Positions 53,155 through 64,000 of a DNA stretch of 64,000 nucleotides are shown one piece after another. A program made the translations under genes and the position numbers. The stretch is from Ferrimonas aestuarii. GTDB lineage: Bacteria > Pseudomonadota > Gammaproteobacteria > Enterobacterales > Shewanellaceae. Positions within the stretch are counted from its first letter, which is position 1. Every line of letters begins with the position of its first letter. A model generated the notes under the pieces. It did not search any database. It was not told the origin of the DNA and worked only from the letters and a program-made list of their open reading frames with translations. Location: positions 1-64,000 of the forward strand of contig NZ_SWCJ01000016.1 in the NCBI RefSeq assembly GCF_005116665.1, in the 5' to 3' direction.

Positions 53155-54819
53155 ATGAAAACGATAATATTACCGCTAGTGTTCAGTGCCTCTGTTCTTG
53201 CCGACTCTGCCGATACGCCACTGGCGTTGCGAGACGACATTCCCGCTCGTGCCTACCTAGAGCACAACAGCCTCTATAACGCCGAGTCGGTGATTCCACC
53301 TCAGTGCTACACCAAAACCGAAGGCAAAAATAACCCCTGTTTTGTCTGTCACCAGACCAATGTGGATGGTCGACCCAACACCATGAACGATGGCAGCCTT
53401 CAGGGAAGCTACGACTTCTCCGACCTTGGCCTCAATAACCATTGGCAGAATCTATTTAAAGATCGCCGTGACGCGATAAAGGCCACCTCAGACGCCGACA
53501 TTGACGCCTATGTGCGCCAAGACAACTATCAGACCCTACTGAGTCGCGCCAACTCAGAACAATGGCCAGCAGAGCCGCTGCAACTAGAGCAGTTGGCTTA
53601 CCCTAACCAAGCCTTTGATGAACTTGGCTTTGCCAAGGACGGCAGCCACTGGGTGGCCTTCAACTACAAACCGTTTCCCAGCACCTTTTGGCCCACCAAC
53701 GGCTCCACCGGCGATGTGATGATCCGTCTTCCAAAAGCATTTCGTGAACATCAGGGCCACTACTCCAGAGATCTCTATCTGGCCAACCTCAGCCTACTGG
53801 AGATGACAATCAAAGACCAGGATAGCCTTAGCGTACCGCCTCTGTCTGAAACCAAACTCAAACTGGATCTCAACGGCAATGGTCAGCTAGAACCTCAGAT
53901 CACCCAGATTCAAAGACAGAGCCATTTCCTTGGAGATGCCAGCAATCAACCGCTCAACCGGATGCTGTATCCCAAAGACACCGAATTTCTGCACAGCGTG
54001 CGCTACATCGACATCGATGCTCACGGTAACATTCAGCCCGCGCCGCGAATGAAAGAGCTACGCTACATGCGCAAGCACATCGACGTTACTCCACAACAAC
54101 TGCGCAGCGCCTATTACCTAGAACGTAAAGAGAAACTATTCGAAAACTTGCCGCAAACCACCTTCATTGGTGACAAAGGCATCGCCAATAACTTTGGCTG
54201 GACCATCAATGGCTACATCGAAGATGACACTGGCGAGCTTCGTCACCAAAATCAACAGGAACTGGCGTTCTGCAACGGTTGCCACAAAACCATCGGCACC
54301 ACCATCGATCAGGTATTCTCCTTTGCCCGCAAAGTGGAAGGTGCCCAGGGTTGGGGCTATCTGGATCTAAGTGTTCAGCAGGACGTCCCCAGCTTTAGCG
54401 ACAACCAAACTCTCAGCAAAACCCAGGGTGAGTTTCTGACTTACATGCAGCGAGTGGGCGGTGGCGATGAGTTTCGTCAAAATACTGAGATGCTCAGCCG
54501 TTGGTTTGATGCTGAGGGTAACGTGGATGTGGCCAAAGTGGAGAGCGTAAGCTCCATTGCCGAACTGATCCTGCCTTCACCACAGCGGGCAAGGGCGCTC
54601 AATAAAGCTTATCGGGAGATCGTGAAAGAGCAGAGTTATCTATTTGGCCGAGATGCGGTATTGGCACCAGCCACCAATGTGTTCCAGCAGATCGATGCCG
54701 ATGTAGCACCACTAGAGCCCCAGCACCGTTACCGGTTTGATATCCGCTTAGAGTGGTTTGCTGAGTCGATGAAAAAGTCACAATTGGCGACGACCAACCA
54801 GCAAACTGCGGAGGAGTAA
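53155..54819 (+). CDS. Exported dihaem c-type cytochrome, uncharacterised
   Basis: 554 residues from ATG 53155, chosen because a signal peptide (MKTIILPLVFSASVLADS) begins there. An in-frame upstream start would overlap the PhoX gene and mask it. Two haem motifs: CFVCH (near residue 61) and CNGCH (near 377). An N-terminal Cys (CYTKTEGKNNPC) may add a disulphide. Long haem-free middle with KLDLNGNGQLEP, an EF-hand-like calcium loop near 240. It has no known family that I recognise. Its tie to the PhoX-like neighbour suggests a paired periplasmic function. The stop TAA is shared with the edge of a MITE-like element. Confidence 0.78.
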   Translation: MKTIILPLVFSASVLADSADTPLALRDDIPARAYLEHNSLYNAESVIPPQCYTKTEGKNNPCFVCHQTNVDGRPNTMNDGSLQGSYDFSDLGLNNHWQNLFKDRRDAIKATSDADIDAYVRQDNYQTLLSRANSEQWPAEPLQLEQLAYPNQAFDELGFAKDGSHWVAFNYKPFPSTFWPTNGSTGDVMIRLPKAFREHQGHYSRDLYLANLSLLEMTIKDQDSLSVPPLSETKLKLDLNGNGQLEPQITQIQRQSHFLGDASNQPLNRMLYPKDTEFLHSVRYIDIDAHGNIQPAPRMKELRYMRKHIDVTPQQLRSAYYLERKEKLFENLPQTTFIGDKGIANNFGWTINGYIEDDTGELRHQNQQELAFCNGCHKTIGTTIDQVFSFARKVEGAQGWGYLDLSVQQDVPSFSDNQTLSKTQGEFLTYMQRVGGGDEFRQNTEMLSRWFDAEGNVDVAKVESVSSIAELILPSPQRARALNKAYREIVKEQSYLFGRDAVLAPATNVFQQIDADVAPLEPQHRYRFDIRLEWFAESMKKSQLATTNQQTAEE

Positions 54820-54980
54820 TACCAATTCAATTAAGGAGATGATCAGCTTAGTGCGCCGAGTAAATTGTCTCAATCTAGACGCTCAATGCCGTTGCTAGTG
54901 GTTCTAACAACAAATTGAGCAACGAAGAGTGAGGCAATTTAAACAAGCAATAATGACTAGATCTTTAGTTGAATTGGTAT
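54819..54980. repeat. MITE-like element with 16-bp terminal inverted repeats
   Basis: 162 bp. Left end ATACCAATTCAATTAA (54819-54834), right end TTAGTTGAATTGGTAT (54965-54980), inverted with one mismatch. The interior carries no gene. The ATACCAAT end is shared with the repeats at 29204 and 42373, but the interior differs. It begins on the last base of the upstream stop codon. Confidence 0.8.
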
Positions 54981-54985
54981 AAATC

Positions 54986-55020
54986 AAAAACGCCGCCCTT
55001 GGCAGTAACCAAGGGCGGCG
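54986..55020 (-). terminator. Terminator of glmU
   Basis: On the minus strand a 12-bp stem (CGCCGCCCTTGG/CCAAGGGCGGCG, loop of 6) is followed by TTTTT. It lies 28 bases past glmU. Confidence 0.9.
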
Positions 55021-55048
55021 CAATAAACCTTACAAAGTAAGTGACTGC

Positions 55049-56404
55049 TTACTTTTTCTTCTGTGGCCGCTGCCAACCAGTAAGATGCTTCTGCTTAGTG
55101 CGGGTGAGCACCAATTCACCCTCAGCCACATCCTTAGTAATGGTAGAGCCCGCCGCAACAGTGGCGCCTTTGCCAATGGTTACCGGCGCCACTAACTGGC
55201 TGTCGGAACCGATAAAGGCATTATCTTCAATCACGGTTTTGTGCTTATTGGCACCGTCGTAGTTGCAGGTGATGGTTCCGGCACCGATGTTTACTTTCTC
55301 ACCCACATCAGCATCACCAATGTAGGCAAGGTGGTTAGCTTTCGAGCCTTTACCTAAACGGGCTTTCTTCATCTCAACGAAGTTACCAATGTGGCTGTCA
55401 TGCACCAACTCTGCGCCAGGACGCAGTCGTGCAAATGGGCCGACGGTACAGATCTCACCCACAGTGGCATCTTCCACTAGGGTAAAGGGTTTAAGCACGC
55501 TGCCATCGCCAATGCGGCAATCTTTAAGAACACAGCCTGGGCCAATCACCACGTTGTTGCCGATCTCGACTTTGCCTTGGATCACCACATTGACGTCGAT
55601 AAACACGTCCTGACCCACGATCAGCTCACCACGCACGTCAAAACGGGCAGGGTCGGCCAGAGTCGCCCCTTCCAACATCGCCTTCTCCGCCGCACGAGCC
55701 TGAAATGCGCGCTCCAATGCCGCCAGCTGTACCCGATTATTGGCCCCTTCCACTTCAATTGCAGTGTCAGGCTGTGCAGTGGCCACGCCACCTTCTGCTG
55801 CGGCCATGGCAATGACATCAGTGAGGTAGTACTCACCCTGAGCGTTGTCGTTAGACAGGTTGGCCAGCCAACGCTTCAACGCTTTACCCGGTGCCACCAG
55901 AATGCCGGTATTCACCTCTGCAATGGCTCGCTGCACCTCATTGGCATCTTTGTGCTCTACAATGGCGGTTACCGTACCCGTATCATCACGCACAATGCGT
56001 CCGTAACCCGTTGGGTCATCTAAGTTCACGGTCAACAAACCGATGCCATTCTCCGGTTGTACCGCCAGTAAACGTGACAGAGTCTCTGTTTGAATCAGTG
56101 GCACATCGCCATAGAGCACCAGCACTTTGCTGTCGTCTTGCCATGATGCTTGGTCGACCGCATGACCGGTACCTAGCTGCTCCGCCTGCAGTGCCCAACT
56201 AACTTTATTATGCGCCAGTGCTTGCTGCAGCTGCTCAGCGCCATGACCATATACCAAATGAGTTTGAACTGGAGACAGCGCCGCTGCCGCATCGATAACA
56301 TGCTGAGCCATTGGCTTACCGGCAATACCGTGAAGCACTTTAGGCAGGTTAGAGCGCATGCGAGTGCCTTTACCCGCCGCTAGGATGACAATTTCCAAAC
56401 TCAT
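55049..56404 (-). CDS. glmU: Bifunctional GlcNAc-1-P uridyltransferase / GlcN-1-P acetyltransferase
   Basis: 451 residues. N-terminal nucleotidyltransferase: [19 protein letters not shown] (residues 7-25), YGDVPLIQ (about 101), then a left-handed beta-helix acetyltransferase from about 250 with [26 protein letters not shown] (quoted short: [14 protein letters not shown], about 360). It supplies UDP-GlcNAc for peptidoglycan and LPS. It is separated from atpC by the EamA/acetyltransferase pair on the other strand and from glmS by the PhoX/dihaem pair. Confidence 0.97.
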   Translation of the reverse strand: MSLEIVILAAGKGTRMRSNLPKVLHGIAGKPMAQHVIDAAAALSPVQTHLVYGHGAEQLQQALAHNKVSWALQAEQLGTGHAVDQASWQDDSKVLVLYGDVPLIQTETLSRLLAVQPENGIGLLTVNLDDPTGYGRIVRDDTGTVTAIVEHKDANEVQRAIAEVNTGILVAPGKALKRWLANLSNDNAQGEYYLTDVIAMAAAEGGVATAQPDTAIEVEGANNRVQLAALERAFQARAAEKAMLEGATLADPARFDVRGELIVGQDVFIDVNVVIQGKVEIGNNVVIGPGCVLKDCRIGDGSVLKPFTLVEDATVGEICTVGPFARLRPGAELVHDSHIGNFVEMKKARLGKGSKANHLAYIGDADVGEKVNIGAGTITCNYDGANKHKTVIEDNAFIGSDSQLVAPVTIGKGATVAAGSTITKDVAEGELVLTRTKQKHLTGWQRPQKKK

Positions 56405-56629
56405 AGGGGATCCGTGAAGGTTTAACTGAAATTACAAAGGGCTGAGTATAACGTTAGCCCATAGGAAAATCAGCTTAAGGGAACGTAAGCGCCTTTACCC
56501 CGAGGATATTGAATATCAGTTCTCTGAGGATGAATCTGAAAAAATCCAAAATTCGATAACAAACTCAATTATTAAGCACCAAATAGGAGTAAACTGACCA
56601 CCTGAATCTCAGAGGGAACGAGCATTCAC

Positions 56630-57520
56630 ATGTCATCACATTCGGTCATTACGGCACACCTTCAGCTTGCTCTTTATGCACTGCTTATCAGTACCGCCTT
56701 TCCCATAGCGGCAGCCCTTGGCCAAGACTACCCTCCGGTATTGACCACCTGGTTTCGCTTTCTCATTGCCGCCTTAGGCTTTGCCCTATTATTAAGGCTG
56801 CAAAATAGGCTGCACTGGCCCGGTTGGCGCTCCGTTGGCCGTTATGCTCTCATCAGTTTCCCCATTACTGGTTTTTTCCTGTTGATGTTTGTCTCCGGGG
56901 AGACCGCTTCAGCACTGCACCTAGGCGGCCTTTATACTGGCGTGCCCATTGCCAGCTTGATTCTTGGACACCTAATCTGGAAAACCCCGCTGTCAAAACA
57001 GAGGCTGCTGGCGTTATTTCTGGGAGCACTGGCCGCGTTGTGGGTAATGACCGAGGGTCATCTGAGCCGCTTAGCTGGGGATTGGCCTTTGGGCAACAGC
57101 ATTTTTCTACTCGCTTGCCTGTTAATGGCGGTCTACCCAATGGTGCTCAGAAGCCTCTATCGCAGCGAGCCCATGATGGTGATTACCGGATGGTCGATGA
57201 TCAGCGGTTGCTTCTGGTTGACCTTGGCAATCCTAGTCATGCAACCGCAACTGTCATTACCAACTTACTCACAGTGGCAGCTGATCATCTGGTTGGCCAT
57301 CGGCACCACCATGTTTACCTTCTTCCTGTTTAAATCCGCCAGCATCGTGGTAGGCGGCGGCTCAGCCCACGCCTATGGGCTACTTACGCCAGTACTCGTG
57401 ATCGGCATCAATGCCTACCTAGAGAAACCGCTACCCAGCCTTTGGGTCATCCCTGGCATTGCGATGATCTTTATCTGCCTACTGTGGATCTTGTACCTCG
57501 ATAGACAACACCCTCTGTAA
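56630..57520 (+). CDS. EamA/DMT-family transporter
   Basis: A 296-residue, 10-helix inner-membrane protein of the drug/metabolite transporter superfamily, with two EamA repeats. Repeat 1 contains PPVLTTWFRFLIAALGF (about 36-52) and SALHLGGLYTGVPIASL; repeat 2 ends in AHAYGLLTPVLVIGINAYLEKPLP. Substrate unknown. The upstream gap (56405-56629) serves both glmU and this gene. It is followed at 12 bp by an acetyltransferase, probably one operon. Confidence 0.88.
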   Translation: MSSHSVITAHLQLALYALLISTAFPIAAALGQDYPPVLTTWFRFLIAALGFALLLRLQNRLHWPGWRSVGRYALISFPITGFFLLMFVSGETASALHLGGLYTGVPIASLILGHLIWKTPLSKQRLLALFLGALAALWVMTEGHLSRLAGDWPLGNSIFLLACLLMAVYPMVLRSLYRSEPMMVITGWSMISGCFWLTLAILVMQPQLSLPTYSQWQLIIWLAIGTTMFTFFLFKSASIVVGGGSAHAYGLLTPVLVIGINAYLEKPLPSLWVIPGIAMIFICLLWILYLDRQHPL

Positions 57521-57532
57521 TAGTGAACAACC

Positions 57533-58102
57533 ATGAATATTTTTGACATCATGCGCTCCGGAGAGAGCTACAACCTATTCAATGATGAACTTGAACAAGT
57601 TCGAGAGCACAACTACCTGCTGCTACGCCAATTCAATGATGAACTGGACGCCGACAAGCGCTTTGAGCTACTCAAAGAAGTTGGGATAGATCTGCACCCA
57701 ACCGCCTACATTCAGCCGCCATTTCGCACCTGCTATGGCCGCCACATCAAATTAGGGGCGCGCTGCTTTGTTAACTGGGACTGCATCATGCTGGACCACG
57801 GTGGCATCACCTTTGGTGACGACGTCGCCGTGGGTCCACGTTGCCAATTCCTTACCGTAAATCACGATATGGAGTTAGGCCGCCGCAATGAAGGTTTTGA
57901 GAGCGCCAAACCCATTGTGGTTGAGGACAGCGCGTGGATTGGTGCCGGTTGCTTAATTTTAGGCGGCGTTACCATTGGAGAAGGAGCGGTAGTGGCTGCC
58001 GGTGCGGTGGTGACCAAAGACGTGGCACCTCATACGGTTGTCGGCGGTAACCCAGCTAAGTGGATCAAAGATAACCCTCCGATTGCAGCTGGAAAGTCGT
58101 GA
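57533..58102 (+). CDS. Maltose/galactoside O-acetyltransferase-like (NodL/LacA/Maa) protein
   Basis: 189 residues: an N-terminal helical capping region ([20 protein letters not shown]) followed by left-handed beta-helix hexapeptide repeats. The catalytic His lies in [14 protein letters not shown] (about 103), and [14 protein letters not shown] and [24 protein letters not shown] mark the acetyl-CoA site. Acetyl-CoA-dependent sugar acetylation; exact acceptor unknown. Slightly shorter tail than E. coli Maa. Confidence 0.88.
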   Translation: MNIFDIMRSGESYNLFNDELEQVREHNYLLLRQFNDELDADKRFELLKEVGIDLHPTAYIQPPFRTCYGRHIKLGARCFVNWDCIMLDHGGITFGDDVAVGPRCQFLTVNHDMELGRRNEGFESAKPIVVEDSAWIGAGCLILGGVTIGEGAVVAAGAVVTKDVAPHTVVGGNPAKWIKDNPPIAAGKS

Positions 58103-58384
58103 TTTTCTATTTTTAAAGGCTCTAACGTTAAAGACGCTGGGCTCTGACGTGCGTCAGAGAGGCGGGTAAGGAGTGTATCCGTGCTGGCGGCGGGTTGTCA
58201 GCTCAAGACTCACCCTTAAACGCCATGCCGACGTACGTCGGTATCCAATAGCATTGTGCTATGAATCTTAAAGGTGCTGCCCCAACCTTCGTCAGGGTAG
58301 CTGACCAGCAGAGCTGGAAATCAAAGTCTCTAGATCCCTGCCTTCGCAGGGACGGCTTATCGACTTCGTCGAATTTTAGCCGAT
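58103..58384. repeat. Hairpin-rich intergenic region
   Basis: No gene. Several dyads: CTCTGACG-TG-CGTCAGAG (58142-58159), the perfect palindrome CCGACGTACGTCGG (58228-58241) and CCCTGC-CTTC-GCAGGG (58336-58351), the last of a type commonly dispersed in related genomes. It could be a composite of intergenic repeat units or a folded RNA. No promoter is evident. Confidence 0.45.
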
Positions 58385-58413
58385 AAAAAAGGCGACCCTA
58401 GGGTCGCCTTTTT
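58385..58413 (-). terminator. Terminator of the atp operon
   Basis: AAAAAGGCGACCC-TA-GGGTCGCCTTTTT; on the minus strand a T run follows. Strong and symmetric. Confidence 0.92.
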
Positions 58414-58429
58414 CGCTGCGAGCTTGGGC

Positions 58430-58858
58430 TTATTTGCCCAGACCTTTGCGGATGGTGTCCACAACGCGAAGTTGTGCCATCGCTTTCGCCAGTTCGATTG
58501 CGGCTGCTTCGTAGTCCATGTCTGCAGAGGCGGATGCCATCTGCTCTTCGGCTGCGCGCTTGGCTGCTTCTGCAGCCTCCACATCGATATCTTCACCACG
58601 TACGGCAACATCAGCCAGCACGGAGGCATTATCGGGTTGAACCTCGAGAATGCCACCTGACAGGTAGATTACCTCTTCACTGTCATCTTGCTTTCTGATG
58701 CGAACCATACCGGGTTTGATGGCGGTCAGCAGTGGAGTGTGGCCAGCCATGATCCCTAGCTCACCCTCGGTACCTGAAACTTGCAGGTACTGAGCGCGAC
58801 CAGAAAAAATGCTGCCTTCCGCACTAACGACATCCAAATGAAGTGTCATAGCTGCCAT
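58430..58858 (-). CDS. atpC: ATP synthase epsilon subunit
   Basis: 142 residues. The N-terminal beta-sandwich includes [15 protein letters not shown] and [23 protein letters not shown] (short: [13 protein letters not shown]); the C-terminal helical hairpin is inhibitory. It connects the F1 rotor and regulates ATP hydrolysis. Last gene of the atp operon, 20 bp after atpD. Confidence 0.96.
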   Translation of the reverse strand: MAAMTLHLDVVSAEGSIFSGRAQYLQVSGTEGELGIMAGHTPLLTAIKPGMVRIRKQDDSEEVIYLSGGILEVQPDNASVLADVAVRGEDIDVEAAEAAKRAAEEQMASASADMDYEAAAIELAKAMAQLRVVDTIRKGLGK

Positions 58859-58878
58859 CTCATCCTCCCGGAAGTGGT

Positions 58879-60315
<1,437 letters not shown>

Positions 60316-61176
60316 TTAAACTGCCGCAGCACCGGCACAAATCTCAGACAGTTCCTGCGTAATCGCAGCCTGACGAGCTTTGTTGTACACCAGTTGCAGG
60401 TCTTCAATCAGGGTTCCGGCGTTATCAGTTGCGGCTTTCATCGCAACCATACGCGCGGCCTGTTCAGACGCGACATTCTCAACTACACCTTGGTAAACCT
60501 GAGATTCGACGTAACGAACCAGAAGTTTATCCAACAGCGCTTTCGGATCGGGCTCATAAATGTAGTCCCAAGCGTGAGCGCGTTTTTCGGTGTCGTCTTT
60601 CGGCAACGGCAGAAGCTGATCGATCACTGGGTCTTGCTTCATGGTGTTTACAAACTTGTTGTACACCAGATACAGACGATCCAGCTTGCCCTCGTTGTAG
60701 GCATCCAGCATCACCTTAACTGAACCAATTAGGTCAGTTAGGGAAGGGGCGTCGCCCAGACCAGTGGCCTGTGCGGTAACATCGCCACCAAAGCTTTGGA
60801 AGAAGCCTGCGCCTTTGGAACCGATAGCGGCGTATTGGACGTTAACGCCCTTTTCCGCCCACTCGGTGGCAGCCTTAGCTACCGACTTGAACATGTTGAT
60901 GTTCAAGCCACCACACAAACCACGGTCAGTTGAGATGACGATATAACCGACATTCTTAACTTCACGCTCTTCCAGGTATGGATGCTTATATTCCAGAGAG
61001 CCCTGCGCTACGTGACCAATCACCTTTCGCATGTTCTCTGCGTATGGACGGCTGGCGTGCATGCGGTCCTGAGCTTTACGCATCTTGGACGCAGCTACCA
61101 TCTCCATGGCAGAGGTGATCTTCTGAGTGTTTTTTACACTCGCGATCTTGGTACGGATCTCTTTAGCGCCGGCCAT
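60316..61176 (-). CDS. atpG: ATP synthase gamma subunit
   Basis: 286 residues. Central-stalk rotor subunit with terminal coiled helices: [28 protein letters not shown] (short: [20 protein letters not shown]) at the N-terminus, and [20 protein letters not shown] near the C-terminus. Standard position between atpA and atpD. Confidence 0.97.
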   Translation of the reverse strand: MAGAKEIRTKIASVKNTQKITSAMEMVAASKMRKAQDRMHASRPYAENMRKVIGHVAQGSLEYKHPYLEEREVKNVGYIVISTDRGLCGGLNINMFKSVAKAATEWAEKGVNVQYAAIGSKGAGFFQSFGGDVTAQATGLGDAPSLTDLIGSVKVMLDAYNEGKLDRLYLVYNKFVNTMKQDPVIDQLLPLPKDDTEKRAHAWDYIYEPDPKALLDKLLVRYVESQVYQGVVENVASEQAARMVAMKAATDNAGTLIEDLQLVYNKARQAAITQELSEICAGAAAV

Positions 61177-61192
61177 CTTCTATCTCCCCCTG

Positions 61193-62734
61193 TTACCAGG
61201 TCTGAGTTGCAATGAACTTTTCCAAAGCTGCTTGCAGCTGAGATTCGATGTCGGAGTTGTAGTCTCCAGTCTCGTCGATCAGCTTCATCAGTTCGGCATG
61301 TTCTGCATGCACATAGGAGAGCAGCGCAGCTTCGAAATCACCGATTTTTGCTACTTCGATGGTTTTCAGGAAGCCTTTTTCAGCTGCGAAGATGACAACG
61401 GCCTGCTCAGCAACACTCATAGGAGCGTATTGCTTCTGCTTCATCAGCTCGGTTACACGCTCACCTTGATCCAGCTGCGCCTTAGTGGCGTCATCCAGGT
61501 CAGAGGAGAACTGAGCAAATGCAGCAAGTTCGCGGTACTGAGACAGAGCGGTACGAATACCACCGGACAGCTTCTTGATGATCTTGGTCTGAGCCGCACC
61601 ACCTACACGAGATACCGAGATACCTGGGTTAACCGCAGGACGTAGGCCAGCGTTAAACAGGTCGGTTTCCAGGAAGATCTGACCATCGGTAATGGAAATT
61701 ACGTTGGTCGGTACGAATGCAGATACGTCACCCGCTTGGGTTTCAATGATTGGCAGGGCGGTCAGAGAACCGGTCTTACCTTTCACTTCACCGTTAGTGA
61801 ACTTTTCTACGTAGTCAGCGTTTACACGAGCAGCACGCTCCAGCAGACGGCTGTGGAGGTAGAATACGTCACCTGGGTATGCTTCACGGCCTGGTGGGCG
61901 CTTCAGAAGCAGAGAGATCTGACGGTAAGCAACAGCCTGCTTAGACAGGTCATCGTATACGATCAGAGCATCTTCACCGCGGTCACGGAAGTATTCACCC
62001 ATGGCACAACCAGAATATGGTGCCAGGTACTGCAGTGCAGCAGACTCAGATGCAGAAGCAACAACCACGATGGTGTTCTTCAGTGCATCGTGCTCTTCCA
62101 GCTTACGTACTACGTTAGCGATGGTAGAGGCCTTCTGGCCAATCGCAACGTATACAGAGAAGATGCCAGAGTCACGCTGGTTGATGATTGCATCGATGGC
62201 CAGAGCGGTTTTACCGGTCTGACGGTCACCAATGATCAGCTCACGCTGGCCACGGCCGATTGGAATCATGGAGTCAACAGACTTATAACCAGTCTGTACC
62301 GGCTGAGATACACCTTCACGCTCAATTACGCCAGGTGCAATCACTTCTACCGGTGAGAAACCGTCGTTGTCGATTGGGCCTTTGCCATCAATTGGCTCAC
62401 CCAAAGTGTTAACAACACGGCCCAGCAGACCACGACCAACTGGAACTTCCAGAATACGGCCAGTGGACTTAACCTTGATGCCCTCAGCCAGATCGGCGTA
62501 TGGGCCCATAACTACGGCACCAACGGAGTCACGCTCCAAGTTCAGTGCGATAGCGAAACGGTTGCCAGGAAGCTCAATCATTTCACCCTGCATCACGTCG
62601 GCCAGGCCGTGGATGCGGATAATACCGTCGCTTACAGATACGATGGTACCTTCATTGCGAGCTTCGTTGACAACATTGAACTGTTCAATACGTTGTTTGA
62701 TCAGTTCACTGATTTCAGTTGAATTCAGTTGCAT
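61193..62734 (-). CDS. atpA: ATP synthase alpha subunit
   Basis: 513 residues. Non-catalytic nucleotide-binding F1 subunit: Walker [10 protein letters not shown] (about 169), Walker B region [12 protein letters not shown], and the signature [14 protein letters not shown] (about 366). Normal length. Confidence 0.98.
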   Translation of the reverse strand: MQLNSTEISELIKQRIEQFNVVNEARNEGTIVSVSDGIIRIHGLADVMQGEMIELPGNRFAIALNLERDSVGAVVMGPYADLAEGIKVKSTGRILEVPVGRGLLGRVVNTLGEPIDGKGPIDNDGFSPVEVIAPGVIEREGVSQPVQTGYKSVDSMIPIGRGQRELIIGDRQTGKTALAIDAIINQRDSGIFSVYVAIGQKASTIANVVRKLEEHDALKNTIVVVASASESAALQYLAPYSGCAMGEYFRDRGEDALIVYDDLSKQAVAYRQISLLLKRPPGREAYPGDVFYLHSRLLERAARVNADYVEKFTNGEVKGKTGSLTALPIIETQAGDVSAFVPTNVISITDGQIFLETDLFNAGLRPAVNPGISVSRVGGAAQTKIIKKLSGGIRTALSQYRELAAFAQFSSDLDDATKAQLDQGERVTELMKQKQYAPMSVAEQAVVIFAAEKGFLKTIEVAKIGDFEAALLSYVHAEHAELMKLIDETGDYNSDIESQLQAALEKFIATQTW

Positions 62735-62747
62735 GCTTAAATCCCCG

Positions 62748-63281
62748 TTAGGATTGCAGCGTATCGGCCATGCGGTTTAATTTACCGCGGACCGAGCCAT
62801 CAATGACCAAGTCACCAGCGCTGATAACAACACCGGCGATAAGCTGCGGATCAACACTGCTGTTGAGCTTTACTTTACGTGCCAGTTTCTTTTCTAGCGT
62901 TTCAGTAATGCTCTGCAGTTGCTGTTCATTTAGTTCTGTTGCTGAAACCACATCGGCTTCAACTACGCTTGCGTGCTCGTCGGCCAACTCTTTAAACAGA
63001 GCCGCCACTGCTGGCAGTGCAGTTAGACGTCCATTTTCAGCCATCACCTTAATCAGGTTTTGTCCATGGTCGTTCAGGTTTTCGCCGCAGACCTTAATAA
63101 AGATCTCGGAAACCTGCTCAACCCCAATGGCGCCAGACAACAGATCAGTAATTGCATCGTTTTTTGCTACTTCGGCAGCGAAATCCAGTTGGGATTGCCA
63201 CGCCTCAACGGCTTGATGCTCTACCGCAAACTCAAATGCAGCTTTGGCATAGGGGCGTGCAACAGTAGTCAGTTCAGACAT
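62748..63281 (-). CDS. atpH: ATP synthase delta subunit
   Basis: 177 residues. Peripheral-stalk F1 component: [12 protein letters not shown] at the N-terminus and [25 protein letters not shown] near the C-terminus (short: [13 protein letters not shown]), typical OSCP/delta family. Confidence 0.96.
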   Translation of the reverse strand: MSELTTVARPYAKAAFEFAVEHQAVEAWQSQLDFAAEVAKNDAITDLLSGAIGVEQVSEIFIKVCGENLNDHGQNLIKVMAENGRLTALPAVAALFKELADEHASVVEADVVSATELNEQQLQSITETLEKKLARKVKLNSSVDPQLIAGVVISAGDLVIDGSVRGKLNRMADTLQS

Positions 63282-63296
63282 ATGCCCTTTCCCCTA

Positions 63297-63767
63297 TTAA
63301 AGCTCCGCGGCCAATTTTTCAACGATGTCGCTATGTGCGTCAGCGTCGATGGTACGCTCAATGATCTTCTCAGCACCGGCGATGGCCAGAACAGCTACCT
63401 GCTTACGCAGAGCTTCTTTGGCACGGTTACGCTCGGCTTCGATTTCTGCGTGACCCTGAGCGATGATTTTCGCACGCTCAGCTTCCGCTTCTTCCTTAGC
63501 TTCGTCGACAATTTGCGCTTTACGCTTGTTGGCTTGCTCAATGATCTCGCCAGCTTGTGCTTTAGCATCTTTCAGCTTGTCGCTGATGTCTGCTTGAGCC
63601 AGCTCAAGATCTTTTGATGCACGGTCAGCGTTTGCCAGACCATCCGCGATTGTTTTCTGTCGTGCTTCGATGGCAGCCATCAAAGGTGGCCATACATACT
63701 TCATGCAGAACCAGACAAAAACAATAAAGGCGATCATCTGACCAATAAAAGTCGCGTTGATACTCAC
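63297..63767 (-). CDS. atpF: ATP synthase b subunit
   Basis: 156 residues: one N-terminal membrane helix ([23 protein letters not shown], quoted short: [16 protein letters not shown]) and a long charged coiled coil that dimerises as the peripheral stalk. Family length. Confidence 0.96.
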   Translation of the reverse strand: MSINATFIGQMIAFIVFVWFCMKYVWPPLMAAIEARQKTIADGLANADRASKDLELAQADISDKLKDAKAQAGEIIEQANKRKAQIVDEAKEEAEAERAKIIAQGHAEIEAERNRAKEALRKQVAVLAIAGAEKIIERTIDADAHSDIVEKLAAEL

Positions 63768-63844
63768 AACGGCTCCTCCTCAAAACCCATTCAAAGTCGG
63801 TTTCGGTACTCCGAAACGCGTAGACATTGGATTAAAGGGTCGCC

Positions 63845-64000
63845 TTAAACACCAACAACGAACAGGATGTACAGACCAATACCAACACCGATCATTGGTA
63901 CCGCATCCAACAGACCTGCCATGATGAACATTTTGGTTTGCAGTGCAGGGGTCATTTCAGGCTGACGACCTACAGACTCAAGGAACTTACCACCCAACAG
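63845..64000 (-). CDS. atpE: ATP synthase c subunit, 3' part, cut by the window edge
   Basis: The last 51 codons plus stop of AtpE; the 5' end lies beyond 64000. The reading starts at the edge [16 protein letters not shown], a polar-loop region, and continues with the second membrane helix, which carries the proton-binding aspartate in [15 protein letters not shown]. The Asp (not the Glu/Gln/Ser pattern of sodium-type rings) suggests proton coupling. Confidence 0.95.
   Translation of the reverse strand: MLGGKFLESVGRQPEMTPALQTKMFIMAGLLDAVPMIGVGIGLYILFVVGV

Overview
The window is chromosomal DNA of a gammaproteobacterium. It carries a rrn leader of the usual enteric/Shewanella type, an atpEFHAGDC operon followed by glmU, a deoR-type regulator and glmS, and several multihaem c-type cytochrome lipoproteins. 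From memory this combination fits Ferrimonas or a Shewanella-related genus best; the genus is inference and needs the adjacent 16S gene to confirm.

Layout. 1-245: leader and promoter of a 16S rRNA operon read leftward off the window. 0.5-1.9 kb: ccoG. 2.0-42.1 kb: a large anaerobic purine/urate catabolism island matching the E. coli ygeV-to-xanQ region gene for gene. It contains a sigma-54 activator (ygeV), ygeW-ygeX-ygeY-hyuA-yqeA, yqeB-yqeC, mocA, ygfK-ssnA-xdhA-xdhC-xdhB, a giant FAD/Fe-S/molybdopterin fusion protein, ygfM-xdhD, guaD, ghxQ and a xanthine permease. A 7 kb block (AraC regulator, octahaem lipoprotein, AraC regulator plus short-chain dehydrogenase, chemoreceptor) is embedded between yqeA and yqeB. 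42.4-48.4 kb: ordinary chromosomal genes (ydcH, MFS transporter, acyl-CoA desaturase, S41-like protease, mdaB/hxlR, ribA). 48.4-56.4 kb: glmS-deoR and glmU, separated by a PhoX-like lipoprotein and a dihaem protein. 56.6-58.1 kb: EamA exporter and sugar acetyltransferase. 58.4-64.0 kb: ATP synthase operon, cut by the right edge inside atpE.

How the island should work (family knowledge plus inference). Permeases bring in xanthine/hypoxanthine/guanine. GuaD deaminates guanine. XdhABC and YgfM-XdhD, matured by MocA (cytosine nucleotide of molybdopterin) and YqeB/YqeC (labile selenium system), carry out the hydroxylase-type redox steps. YgfK, SsnA, HyuA, YgeY, YgeW and YgeX break the ring down to diaminopropionate-type and carbamoyl intermediates. 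YgeX gives pyruvate plus ammonia and YqeA makes ATP from carbamoyl phosphate. The fusion enzyme would join formate oxidation to a flavin/pyridine-nucleotide module.

The least described content is regulatory and architectural. Four sigma-54 promoters sit downstream of a shared TATCA-n3/4-TGATA palindrome, a candidate YgeV box. UacF-like and FdhF-like functions are fused in one 1374-residue polypeptide with Cys in place of Sec. XdhD has lost every cysteine of its iron-sulphur domain. Hairpins occupy most of the wider intercistronic gaps. Two inverted copies of an interspersed repeat bracket the distal half of the island.
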